Shown one piece after another: positions 1 through 6,610 of a DNA stretch of 9,258 bases; positions within the stretch are counted from its first letter, which is position 1; each line of letters starts with the position of its first letter. The DNA lies in NCBI GenBank assembly GCA_030271595.1, contig JARXKO010000047.1, positions 1 to 9,258 on the forward strand. Reading direction: 5' to 3'. The position numbers and the translations under genes were made by a program. The notes beneath the pieces are model-generated. The model searched no databases. It saw nothing but the letters and a program-made list of their open reading frames with translations, and was not told where the DNA came from. This stretch comes from Pseudomonadota bacterium (GTDB lineage Bacteria; Pseudomonadota; Alphaproteobacteria; Sphingomonadales; Sphingomonadaceae).

Positions 1-1106
1 CCGCCCCATTCGCCGCTCTTGCGGGTGGCGTAGCCGAGCCCGGCGAAGCCTTCGCTCCGCGCCCAATCGTTCATTTCATCGAAGAACTTGCGGCTTTTCT
101 CCGCCGTTGCAGGGGCCGCAACCGAGCGGACCTTCATGCCTTTGTCGACCAGTCCGGCGAACAGGCCGAAGCCCGAGCCTTTGAAATGGTCGCCAACGTC
201 GTGGATCAGCAGCGGATTGCGCAGATCGGGTTTGTCACTGCCGTATTTGAGGAGCGCATCCTTGTACGCGATGCGCGGAAAGTCGCCGGCTGCGGTCACC
301 GACTTGCCCCCGGCGAACTCGGTGAACACCCCCGACAGAACCGGCTCGATGGCGTTGAAGACATCGTCCTGCGTCACGAAGCTCATTTCGAAATCGAGCT
401 GGTAGAATTCGCCCGGGCTGCGGTCGGCGCGCGCGTCTTCGTCGCGGAAACAAGGGGCGATCTGGAAATAACGGTCGAACCCCGCGACCATCAGCAATTG
501 CTTGAACATCTGCGGCGCCTGCGGAAGCGCGTAGAATTTGCCCGGATGGACCCGGCTCGGAACCAGATAGTCGCGCGCGCCTTCGGGGCTGCTGGCGGTC
601 AGGATCGGGGTCTGGAATTCGGTGAAGCCCTGATCGATCATCCGCCGCCGGATCGACGAGATGACCGCCGAGCGCAGCATGATATTGGCGTGAACTTGCT
701 CGCGGCGCAGATCGAGGTAGCGGTACTTGAGGCGGATATCCTCGGGATATTCGGCTTCACCCGCGACCGGCATCGGCAGTTCGGCGGCGGCGGACTGGAC
801 GGTGACGTCCTTGACCTGGACCTCGATGTCGCCGGTGGCCAGGCGCTTGTTGACCGCCCCACCCTCTCGCGCGACGACCTTGCCGGTGACCGTGACGACC
901 GATTCGGAGCGCAGCGAATCGAGCGTCTTGAGCGCCTCGCTCCCCGCTGCGGCGACCAATTGGGTAAGCCCGAAATGATCGCGCAAGTCGACGAACAGCA
1001 CCCCGCCATGATCGCGCTTGCGATGGATCCAGCCCGACAGCTTGACGGTTGTTCCGACATCGCTCGAACGAAGGTCGGCGCAGGTGTGTGAACGATAGGC
1101 GTGCAT
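1..1106 (-). CDS. aspS: Aspartyl-tRNA synthetase, N-terminal part (3' end beyond the window)
   Basis: Class II aminoacyl-tRNA synthetase that charges tRNA with aspartate in the cytoplasm. The first 368 codons are present; the reading frame stays open to base 1, and the family is usually about 590 residues, so the C-terminal third with motif 3 is missing. The N-terminal OB-fold anticodon-binding domain covers about residues 1-110 ([11 protein letters not shown] at 25-35, LATGDIEV at 89-96). The linker has KYRYLDLRR at 127-135. The catalytic domain shows motif 1 around [15 protein letters not shown] (166-180), the aspartate-site [10 protein letters not shown] (196-205) and motif 2 [10 protein letters not shown] (220-229). 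The start at ATG 1104-1106 gives the typical MHAYRSHTC opening; the upstream AAGAG is only a weak ribosome site. His33 and Gly83 match the residues linked to non-discriminating bacterial AspRS, so it may also charge tRNA-Asn (inference). It is divergent from rnd. Confidence 0.97.
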   Translation of the reverse strand, partial: MHAYRSHTCADLRSSDVGTTVKLSGWIHRKRDHGGVLFVDLRDHFGLTQLVAAAGSEALKTLDSLRSESVVTVTGKVVAREGGAVNKRLATGDIEVQVKDVTVQSAAAELPMPVAGEAEYPEDIRLKYRYLDLRREQVHANIMLRSAVISSIRRRMIDQGFTEFQTPILTASSPEGARDYLVPSRVHPGKFYALPQAPQMFKQLLMVAGFDRYFQIAPCFRDEDARADRSPGEFYQLDFEMSFVTQDDVFNAIEPVLSGVFTEFAGGKSVTAAGDFPRIAYKDALLKYGSDKPDLRNPLLIHDVGDHFKGSGFGLFAGLVDKGMKVRSVAAPATAEKSRKFFDEMNDWARSEGFAGLGYATRKSGEWG

Positions 1107-1143
1107 CAACGGCTCTTGGGCTGAAATGACTGGTGCGGTGCGG

Positions 1144-1173
1144 AAAAAAGCAGGCGCCGCGCTTCCCCGCGCC
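1144..1173 (-). promoter_or_regulatory. Possible hairpin plus T-run in the aspS leader
   Basis: Read on the minus strand, GGCGC and GCGCC arms (1169-1173 and 1153-1157) flank an 11-base spacer and are followed after three bases by six T residues (1144-1149). The T-run ends 37 bases before the aspS start codon. The shape resembles a small intrinsic terminator or attenuator in the aspS leader. The stem is only 5 bp and the transcription start is unknown, so it may equally be chance in GC-rich DNA. Confidence 0.22.
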
Positions 1174-1181
1174 AAAGCCTT

Positions 1182-1210
1182 TTGTCAAGCTGTGGACGGA
1201 ACGCTATGGC
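1182..1210 (+). promoter_or_regulatory. Candidate rnd promoter overlapping a divergent -35-like element
   Basis: TTGTCA (1182-1187) is followed after 17 bases by TATGGC (1205-1210), a plausible -35/-10 pair that would start transcription only a few bases before the rnd ATG at 1222, giving an almost leaderless mRNA. On the other strand the same bases read TTGACA (1183-1188), a perfect -35 facing aspS, but I see no good -10 at the right spacing. No clear Shine-Dalgarno sequence precedes rnd, which fits a very short leader. Matched by eye only. Confidence 0.2.
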
Positions 1211-1221
1211 CCGCTTCGAAC

Positions 1222-2406
1222 ATGAAAATCCATCCCCTGATTGCCTCCACCGCCGACCTTGAAAAACTGGTCGGCCGACTCGCCGAGCACCCGTTCATCG
1301 CCGTGGACACCGAGTTCATGCGCGAAAACACCTATTGGCCCGATTTGTGCCTGATCCAGGTCGCGAGCACCGAGGAAGCGGCGGCGATCGACCCCAAGGC
1401 CGATCTCGACATGCAGTGCCTGCTCGATCTGTTCGTCAAGAACCGCGAGGTGCTCAAGGTCTTCCATGCCGGGGGCCAGGACCTCGAGATCATCCATAAT
1501 CTCACCGGCACCGTTCCCTACCCTCTGTTCGACACCCAGATTGCCGCCATGGCGCTCGGCCACGGCGAGCAGATCGGCTATTCCAACCTCATCGAGAGCC
1601 TGCTCGGCCACAGTCTCGACAAGGGCGCGCGCTTCACCGACTGGAGCCGCCGCCCGCTCGACAAGCGCCAGATCGATTATGCCATCGCCGACGTCACCCA
1701 CCTCGCCACCGTCTTCCCGCGCATGGTCGAAAAATTGCGCAAGACCGGGCGCGGCGACTGGCTCGACGAGGAAATGGAACGACTCGCCGACAGTTCGTCC
1801 TTCGCCTTCGCGGCCGAGGATGCGTGGAAGCGGCTCAAGCTGCCGAGCCGCAATCCCGCCGTGCTCGGGCGCCTGAAATCGGTCGCGGCGTGGCGCGAGA
1901 CCGAGGCGCGGAGCAAGAATTTGCCGCGCGGCCGGATCATCAAGGACGATACGATCAACGAAATCGTCCTCCATCCGCCCAAGACTCAGGAAGACCTCGG
2001 CCGCATCCGCGGATTGTCGGCGGGATGGCGCAACAACGACATCGGCGCCCGGCTGATGAACGTGCTGGCGAAGTCCAAGCCGCTTCCCGCCGAGGAATTG
2101 CCCGATCGCGAGCCGCGCCGTCCCGGCTTGACCAAGGACGGCGCGCTGGTCAGCGACCTGCTCAAACTGCTGCTCAAGATCCGCTCCAAGGAAACCGGGG
2201 TCGCGGCGCGGCTCATCGCCCGTTCCGACGAGCTCGAGTCGCTGGCATCGGGCGTGCGCAAGGATCTCAAGATTCTCAGCGGCTGGCGCTTCGAGCAGTT
2301 CGGCAGCGACGCGCTCGACCTGGTCGAGGGCCGGCTCGGCTTCGCGATCGAGAATGGCAAGCTCAAGATGAGCCGGGTTGCGGTCACCGAGCAAATCGAC
2401 GCCTAG
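1222..2406 (+). CDS. rnd: Ribonuclease D
   Basis: 3'-to-5' exoribonuclease of the DEDDy family that trims the 3' ends of tRNA precursors and other small structured RNAs in the cytoplasm. The protein has 394 residues; E. coli RNase D is about 375. Exo I is VDTEF with Asp29 and Glu31, Exo II is FHAGGQD with Asp87, and Exo III is YAIAD with Tyr153 and Asp157, so all five catalytic-core residues are present. An HRDC-type helical domain follows at about residues 205-290 (RNPAVLGRLKSVAAWRE, then PKTQEDLGRIRGLS), with a second helical C-terminal part. I chose ATG 1222 because MKIHPLI is the usual family opening; the frame is open further upstream (ATG 1126), but that extension does not resemble the family. 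Its TAG stop lies inside a hairpin shared with hdaA. Confidence 0.95.
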   Translation: MKIHPLIASTADLEKLVGRLAEHPFIAVDTEFMRENTYWPDLCLIQVASTEEAAAIDPKADLDMQCLLDLFVKNREVLKVFHAGGQDLEIIHNLTGTVPYPLFDTQIAAMALGHGEQIGYSNLIESLLGHSLDKGARFTDWSRRPLDKRQIDYAIADVTHLATVFPRMVEKLRKTGRGDWLDEEMERLADSSSFAFAAEDAWKRLKLPSRNPAVLGRLKSVAAWRETEARSKNLPRGRIIKDDTINEIVLHPPKTQEDLGRIRGLSAGWRNNDIGARLMNVLAKSKPLPAEELPDREPRRPGLTKDGALVSDLLKLLLKIRSKETGVAARLIARSDELESLASGVRKDLKILSGWRFEQFGSDALDLVEGRLGFAIENGKLKMSRVAVTEQIDA

Positions 2407-2424
2407 CGGCAAGCGCTGCTAGGC
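2401..2424. terminator. Palindrome carrying both convergent stop codons; candidate bidirectional terminator
   Basis: GCCTAGC (2401-2407) and GCTAGGC (2418-2424) are perfect 7-base inverted repeats. In the plus-strand RNA the stem can continue with G2408-U2417, G2409-C2416 and C2410-G2415 around an AAGC loop (2411-2414), giving 10 bp. The minus-strand RNA would have an A-C mismatch in place of the G-U pair. The rnd stop (2404-2406) and the hdaA stop (2419-2421, CTA on this strand) sit symmetrically in the two arms. No U-run follows on either side, so it is not a textbook intrinsic terminator; it may instead protect 3' ends or stop transcription by another route. Confidence 0.45.
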
Positions 2425-3045
2425 CGCCTCGCCGCCGATCATTTTCGCCTCGCCCAACGCCCGTCTGACCGTTGGCAGGGACAGTCGTGCCCGCTCGGCG
2501 ATGGCGAACCGGTCGACCGCCTCGACCGCCCGCTCGGCGGTGAAATAGTCGCGGTGAAGGCGCTGGGCCATGAACCGCAGTGCATCGCCCGGAATATGAA
2601 GCCCGCGGTCGGCGAAGTGCAATTGAATCAGCGCTTCAAACAAGCTGTCATCGGGAAGCCCGATCGTCGCCACCGGGGTGACTGCAAGCCGGGTCTTGAG
2701 GTCCGGGAGCCGCGGACTCCATCCCGGCGGCGCGTGATCGGCGATCATGATCAACGGCCGTCCCGAATCCTGGGCTTCGTTCCAGGCGTGGAACAGCTCC
2801 TCCTCGTCGCGCTGCTCGGCTTCGTCGAACAAGCGCCCGCCGACCCGTTCGGCGAAACTGCGGGCTAGCAGGCTCCGCCCCGACCGCCGCGGGCCGGTCA
2901 GGATCGTCGCCTTGACCGGCCACAAACTCCATTGACGGAAATGGTCGAACGCGTCGCGATTGGAGTCGGAAACGATGAAGCGCGCGTCACCTTCGCTTTG
3001 CGGCCAGTCGAGCGGAAGCGCGATCTGGTCGAGTCGCGGCTTCAT
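2419..3045 (-). CDS. hdaA: HdaA/Hda-type DnaA-related AAA+ regulator of replication initiation
   Basis: Homologue of Hda, which with the loaded sliding clamp stimulates ATP hydrolysis by DnaA and so prevents re-initiation of chromosome replication. The protein has 208 residues. The N-terminal QIALPL (7-12) is a clamp-binding motif like the QLSLPL of E. coli Hda. The P-loop is GPRRSGRS (51-58) with Arg57 where most ATPases have Lys; E. coli Hda also has GRS here. A Walker B-like LFDEAE (72-77) follows very closely. The sensor I region is [10 protein letters not shown] (98-107), and LPDLKTRL (113-120) carries the arginine-finger candidate Arg119. The rest is a helical lid (about 130-205). There is no DnaA domain IV for DNA binding. 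The start ATG overlaps the upstream TGA by 4 bases, so it is probably translated by coupling. Confidence 0.88.
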   Translation of the reverse strand: MKPRLDQIALPLDWPQSEGDARFIVSDSNRDAFDHFRQWSLWPVKATILTGPRRSGRSLLARSFAERVGGRLFDEAEQRDEEELFHAWNEAQDSGRPLIMIADHAPPGWSPRLPDLKTRLAVTPVATIGLPDDSLFEALIQLHFADRGLHIPGDALRFMAQRLHRDYFTAERAVEAVDRFAIAERARLSLPTVRRALGEAKMIGGEAA

Positions 3046-4343
3046 TGCGTCTCGCTCGGCTTGGGTGTGTCCGCTGGCGGAGGCTGGGCGGGGTCCGGCT
3101 TTGCCGGTGCTGGCGCCACTGGTGCCGGCGGCGGGATCGGCGGCGGCTTGTCCGAGCCCGACTTGATCCGGATGACCGTCCCCGACGTTTCGACCAGCCA
3201 GCCGCGACCGCGCAGCGCATTGGCAAGCGAAGAAATGTCACCGGTATAGGTCACCAGAACATAGCTGGTGCCTCCGGCATTGATCTGTTGCGGATCGGCC
3301 GACTGGATCCCTGCGAGCGTACGCAAATGGGCCATTGCGAAATTATAGACGGTAACGTCGCGGCCGCTGATCTGGATCTGGAAGGCGTTCGCCGCCTTCG
3401 TTGCCGGGGCCGGCGCGACCTCTTGCGGCGGAAGTTCCACGATCGGCGGAGGCGGCAGGTTGAGCGATGTATCGCGCTGCAGCTGCCCCGCCGCGAGCGC
3501 GGTCGAGAACAAGGCGTCCATCCGTTTGACCCCTTCCGCCATCATCGCCGGGATCGAATCGCTATCGGCTGCGGTCAGCGTGAACCCGCCGACGATTGCA
3601 TTGTCGGGCCCATGGCGGCCGATGAACCGGGCCCGCGCCGGACCGCCGGGGTAAAGCCGCTCGAGCTGGACTTCGGCGACGAGGATGTCGGCGGCGCCGT
3701 AGAGATCGATGATGTTGCGCCACCAGCCGCGGCCGGGACGGTTGATCTGGGCCGCGTTGACCAGGATCGGATCGACCCCGAGGCCGCTGATCCGGACATA
3801 ATCGATCGCGCTGTCGGACGTGCGATATTGCGCCCAGGCGCGCTGCCAGGCGTTGCGCAGCTCGACGCTGGTGGCGGTGCCGCCGGTAACCGTCACCGGG
3901 ATCAGCAGCATCGGCACCGAACGCTGGACCTGCCCGCCCGCCACGCCCAGATACTCGGCGGCGCGGGCGCGGTCGAACATGATGCCGAGGTCGGCGATGT
4001 AGCGGTTGGGGCCGATTTCCTCGCGCTCGACATTGATCGAGCTGACGATCTGGTCGAGCGTCGAATCGGGCAGGTTGGGCGCCTGGGAGAGCGGCACATT
4101 GTGGCTCGCCGCATAGAGTTTTCTGAAGCCCTCGCGCTGGGCAATGCGCCACCCGGCATAGCGCGCGGTTTCCGAATCCTTGGCGCCGACATCGACGTGG
4201 ATGCCGCCAATCTCCAGCAGCCCGGAGCTGTCGATCGGCAGGATTCCACGATTCCCGCTCTCCAGCTGAGCGTAGACGCCAGCGGAAATCCCGGCCAGCG
4301 TAAGGATCATGGCGGCGGCGATGAGGACGGATCGGCGGAACAT
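3042..4343 (-). CDS. DUF2066-type secreted protein with proline-rich tail
   Basis: Function unknown. The protein has 433 residues. A signal peptide is evident: MFRRS, a hydrophobic stretch at about 6-24, and a likely cut after VYA (23-25), so it should be periplasmic or envelope-bound. The main domain (about 26-295) resembles DUF2066 proteins, the family I recall beside purM and hda in Pseudomonas. A proline-rich linker (296-318) leads to a small domain (319-393) whose predicted order is strand-helix-strand-helix-strand. This could be a ferredoxin-like fold, and such proteins may be labelled heavy-metal-associated, yet I find no cysteine anywhere in the protein. The last 40 residues (394-433) are dominated by Pro and Ala. 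I chose ATG 4341-4343 because it begins the signal peptide; the frame stays open upstream only as the complement of purM. It is the first gene of an operon with hdaA. Confidence 0.78.
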   Translation of the reverse strand: MFRRSVLIAAAMILTLAGISAGVYAQLESGNRGILPIDSSGLLEIGGIHVDVGAKDSETARYAGWRIAQREGFRKLYAASHNVPLSQAPNLPDSTLDQIVSSINVEREEIGPNRYIADLGIMFDRARAAEYLGVAGGQVQRSVPMLLIPVTVTGGTATSVELRNAWQRAWAQYRTSDSAIDYVRISGLGVDPILVNAAQINRPGRGWWRNIIDLYGAADILVAEVQLERLYPGGPARARFIGRHGPDNAIVGGFTLTAADSDSIPAMMAEGVKRMDALFSTALAAGQLQRDTSLNLPPPPIVELPPQEVAPAPATKAANAFQIQISGRDVTVYNFAMAHLRTLAGIQSADPQQINAGGTSYVLVTYTGDISSLANALRGRGWLVETSGTVIRIKSGSDKPPPIPPPAPVAPAPAKPDPAQPPPADTPKPSETQ

Positions 4344-4406
4344 CGCGCCGCTTTTGGCGACAACGGCGTGGAAATCCAAGCGGCTTGTCTCTATCGCGCC
4401 GGGGCA
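4344..4406. promoter_or_regulatory. 63-base divergent intergenic region (DUF2066-type gene / purM)
   Basis: This gap must hold the 5' ends, and probably the promoters, of both the leftward DUF2066-type/hdaA operon and the rightward purMN operon, unless promoters lie inside the coding regions. I found no convincing -35/-10 pair on either strand, no PurR-like operator palindrome and no purine riboswitch. Neither start has a strong Shine-Dalgarno sequence; purM has only CGGGG five bases or fewer upstream. The regulatory role is inferred from gene orientation. Confidence 0.4.
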
Positions 4407-5498
4407 ATGAGCCACAAGCCACTCACCTATGCCGATTCCGGGGTCTCGATCGATGCCGGCAACCGCCTCGTCAAGGCCATTGGCCCGGCCGCACAATCGA
4501 CCTCTCGACCGGGTGCGGAGGTCGCGCTGGGCGGGTTCGGCGGTTTGTTCGACCTCAAAGCCGCGGGCTATTCCGATCCGCTGCTGGTCGCCGCCAATGA
4601 CGGCGTCGGGACCAAGCTCAAGCTGGCGATCGACAGCGGCCGCCATTCGGGCGTCGGCATCGATCTTGTCGCGATGTGCGCCAACGACCTCATCGTCCAG
4701 GGTGCCGAGCCTTTGTTCTTCCTCGATTATTACGCCTGCGGGAAGCTCGAGCCGAACACCGCCGCCAAAGTCGTCGAGTCGATCGCCGAAGGGTGCCGAA
4801 TCGCCGGCTGCGCGCTGATCGGCGGGGAAACCGCCGAAATGCCCGGCATGTACGCCGAGCAAGATTACGACCTCGCCGGCTTCTGCGTCGGAGCGGTCAA
4901 CCGCGATCAGCTCCTGACCGGCGAGCGAATCGCACCCGGCGACGTCATCCTCGGCCTCGCCAGCTCGGGCGTGCACAGCAACGGCTTCTCGCTCGTCCGC
5001 CGCATCATCGCCGACAATGGCTGGGCCCTGGATCAGCAATTCGCTGAAACCGGCGGCACCGGCCTCGCCGAAGCCTTGCTCACCCCAACCCGGATATACA
5101 TCCGCTCGCTCCTCCCGCTCGCCAGGCAAGAACGGATCAACGGCCTCGCCCACATCACCGGCGGCGGCCTGCTCGAGAATATTCCGCGAGTTCTCCCCGA
5201 GAATTGCCACGCCATGGTCGATGCCGGGCAATGGCCATTGCCGCCGATCTTCGCGCTTCTGCAAAGCGGCGGCGCCGTCGCGCCCGACGAGATGGCGCGA
5301 ACCTTCAATTGCGGGGTCGGGATGGCGGTAATCGTCGCCGCTCCCGACGCCGACGATGTTGCCGCCGCCCTCGAAGCCGCTGGCGAGAGCGTCACCCGCA
5401 TCGGCACAATCGTGGCAGGCGAGCGCGGTTGCACCGTCAGCGGTCCAGCCGGAAGCTGGAACTCGACCGGAGACTGGTCGCACATCCATCATGGCTGA
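4407..5498 (+). CDS. purM: Phosphoribosylformylglycinamidine cyclo-ligase (AIR synthetase)
   Basis: Cytoplasmic enzyme of de novo purine synthesis; it closes the imidazole ring of FGAM with ATP to give 5-aminoimidazole ribotide. The protein has 363 residues against 345 in E. coli; the excess is partly at the C-terminus, which ends in a His-rich tail. The family pattern is clear: [13 protein letters not shown] (7-19), [11 protein letters not shown] (64-74) in the ATP/phosphate site, [18 protein letters not shown] (91-108), [11 protein letters not shown] (139-149), then [14 protein letters not shown] and [16 protein letters not shown] in the second half. ATG 4407 gives the standard start just before TYADSGV. 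Its last 8 bases (ATGGCTGA) contain the purN start, so the two are co-transcribed and probably coupled in translation. It diverges from the DUF2066-type gene. Confidence 0.98.
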   Translation: MSHKPLTYADSGVSIDAGNRLVKAIGPAAQSTSRPGAEVALGGFGGLFDLKAAGYSDPLLVAANDGVGTKLKLAIDSGRHSGVGIDLVAMCANDLIVQGAEPLFFLDYYACGKLEPNTAAKVVESIAEGCRIAGCALIGGETAEMPGMYAEQDYDLAGFCVGAVNRDQLLTGERIAPGDVILGLASSGVHSNGFSLVRRIIADNGWALDQQFAETGGTGLAEALLTPTRIYIRSLLPLARQERINGLAHITGGGLLENIPRVLPENCHAMVDAGQWPLPPIFALLQSGGAVAPDEMARTFNCGVGMAVIVAAPDADDVAAALEAAGESVTRIGTIVAGERGCTVSGPAGSWNSTGDWSHIHHG

Positions 5499-6051
5499 CC
5501 CGAGCCGGGTCGCGATCCTGATTTCGGGACGAGGCAGCAATATGCGCGCTCTGGTCGAACAGGCCGCGGGTTACAAAGTTGTCCTGGTGGCGTCGAACAA
5601 GCCCCACGCGGCGGGTCTCGACTGGGCCCGGGCACAGGGTCTTCCGACCTGGGCATGGAACAGCCAAGGCGTCGAGCGCGACACTTTCGACCGCGCGCTC
5701 GGCGACGCCATCGAGGAGCACGGCGCCGGCACCGTCGCTCTCGCCGGCTACATGCGCATTCTTTCCCCCGCATTCGTGACCCGGTTCGCCGGGCGAATCG
5801 TCAACATCCACCCGTCGCTGCTGCCCAAATATCGCGGGCTCGACACCCACGCCCGGGCCCTCGAGGCCGGCGACAAGGTGAGCGGCTGCACCGTCCACCT
5901 CGTCACCGAAGAACTCGATTCGGGATCAGTCCTTGCCCAAACCGAGGTGCCGATCGAGCCCGGCGACACCCCGGACATCCTCCGACAGCGCGTTCTTGCC
6001 GCGGAGCACTTGCTTTATCCCCGCGCTTTGGGTGAGTTCGTGGCGTCATGA
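5491..6051 (+). CDS. purN: Phosphoribosylglycinamide formyltransferase, folate-dependent (GART)
   Basis: Transfers a formyl group from 10-formyltetrahydrofolate to glycinamide ribonucleotide, the third step of de novo purine synthesis; cytoplasmic. The protein has 186 residues, slightly shorter than the 212 of E. coli. The N-terminal nucleotide-binding loop is [13 protein letters not shown] (9-21). The catalytic triad of the family is seen as Asn105 and His107 in [14 protein letters not shown] (103-116) and Asp143 in TEELDSG (139-145). ATG 5491 is chosen because it opens directly into the first strand; no Shine-Dalgarno sequence is evident, and the 8-base overlap with purM suggests re-initiation by terminating ribosomes. 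Its TGA overlaps the next start as ATGA (6048-6051), so three genes form one tight transcription unit. Confidence 0.97.
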   Translation: MADPSRVAILISGRGSNMRALVEQAAGYKVVLVASNKPHAAGLDWARAQGLPTWAWNSQGVERDTFDRALGDAIEEHGAGTVALAGYMRILSPAFVTRFAGRIVNIHPSLLPKYRGLDTHARALEAGDKVSGCTVHLVTEELDSGSVLAQTEVPIEPGDTPDILRQRVLAAEHLLYPRALGEFVAS

Positions 6052-6560
6052 GCGAACCCCCAACCGAAGCCGAAAAGCGGACCCGGCGCCGCTGGATCAA
6101 TTTCGGCGAATTTGTCGCGCTTGCGGCCCTGATCATTTCCGCGCTCGGCCTGTGGAACAGCTGGCAGGAGGGCAAGAAAGGCCCGACCGAGGTGGTCGAG
6201 AAGAGCCGCTCCATCCCGCTCGTCCTGCGCGGCAAAGCCGAGGACGGAGGCCGCCGCCTCGCCATCACTCCGGTCGAAGCCAGTCACGCGCTCGAGTCGC
6301 TGGTTCTGAACTTCCCGGGGGGCAAGACGGTCGAGCTTGGTGATGACGGCGACCTGGCCGCAAGCGCGGTCGAATCCGCGCTCGCCGAACCCGGCGAGCG
6401 CAAGGGCAATGGCAGCGTCACCGCCAAGATCGACGCTCGCTACGTCGAGGCCGGCCAGGAACGCCGCTCGGCCCATTCCTACCTCCTTCGCTATCGCTGG
6501 GAGGGCGGCGGGCTGTTCGGTGGCAAATCGCTGCGGCTGACCGGCCTGACTCGGGGCTGA
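6048..6560 (+). CDS. Unknown single-span membrane protein coupled to purN
   Basis: I do not recognise a named family. The protein has 170 residues with a basic N-terminal end (KRTRRRW, 10-16), one hydrophobic segment at about 19-37 (FGEFVALAALIISALGL) and a soluble C-terminal part of about 130 residues with no cysteine. The positive-inside rule puts the N-terminus in the cytoplasm and the C-terminal domain in the periplasm. That domain looks rich in short strands (SIPLVLRG, RRLAITPV, LESLVLNFPGG, SVTAKIDARY, SYLLRYRWEG). The coding reality is supported by the ATGA overlap with purN, a well-placed start, G/C-biased third positions like its neighbours, and a 50-base gap before the cardiolipin synthase gene. 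A role in purine metabolism or lipid synthesis cannot be inferred from position alone. Confidence 0.85.
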   Translation: MSEPPTEAEKRTRRRWINFGEFVALAALIISALGLWNSWQEGKKGPTEVVEKSRSIPLVLRGKAEDGGRRLAITPVEASHALESLVLNFPGGKTVELGDDGDLAASAVESALAEPGERKGNGSVTAKIDARYVEAGQERRSAHSYLLRYRWEGGGLFGGKSLRLTGLTRG

Positions 6561-6610
6561 TCGCGCCGCTGACTGGACAGTGGGCGGCATTTATGTCCGA
6601 TTAGCAGTCG

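Noticed and set aside
186..1091. A 301-codon plus-strand frame opposite aspS
   Set aside because: The minus strand encodes a clear AspRS across the whole interval; the antisense frame is a GC-rich shadow.
1126..1221. An earlier ATG giving a 32-residue N-terminal extension of RNase D
   Set aside because: The extension overlaps the candidate aspS/rnd control region, and the family normally begins at the MKIHPLI equivalent.
1204..2412. A 402-codon minus-strand frame opposite rnd
   Set aside because: RNase D with all catalytic residues lies on the plus strand; the antisense product has no recognisable family and overlaps the hairpin and rnd start.
4344..4406. A purine riboswitch or PurR operator upstream of purM
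   Set aside because: The gap is only 63 bases, too short for a purine riboswitch plus terminator, and no PurR-like palindrome is visible.
3045..5498. An 817-codon open frame on the plus strand joining the complement of the DUF2066-type gene to purM
   Set aside because: Only residues from 4407 onward match PurM; the upstream part is antisense and rich in Arg, Asp and Gly without recognisable domains. It is not a fusion protein.
3042..5540. An 832-codon open frame on the minus strand running through purM into the DUF2066-type gene
   Set aside because: The part above 4343 is the exact complement of purM, with low-complexity composition and no family resemblance. The signal peptide at 4343 marks the true start. 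High G+C removes stops from the antisense frame.
6574..6598. GGACA and TGTCC arms in the gap before the cardiolipin synthase gene
   Set aside because: Five-base arms with a 14-base spacer, expected by chance; no nearby promoter pair supports an operator.
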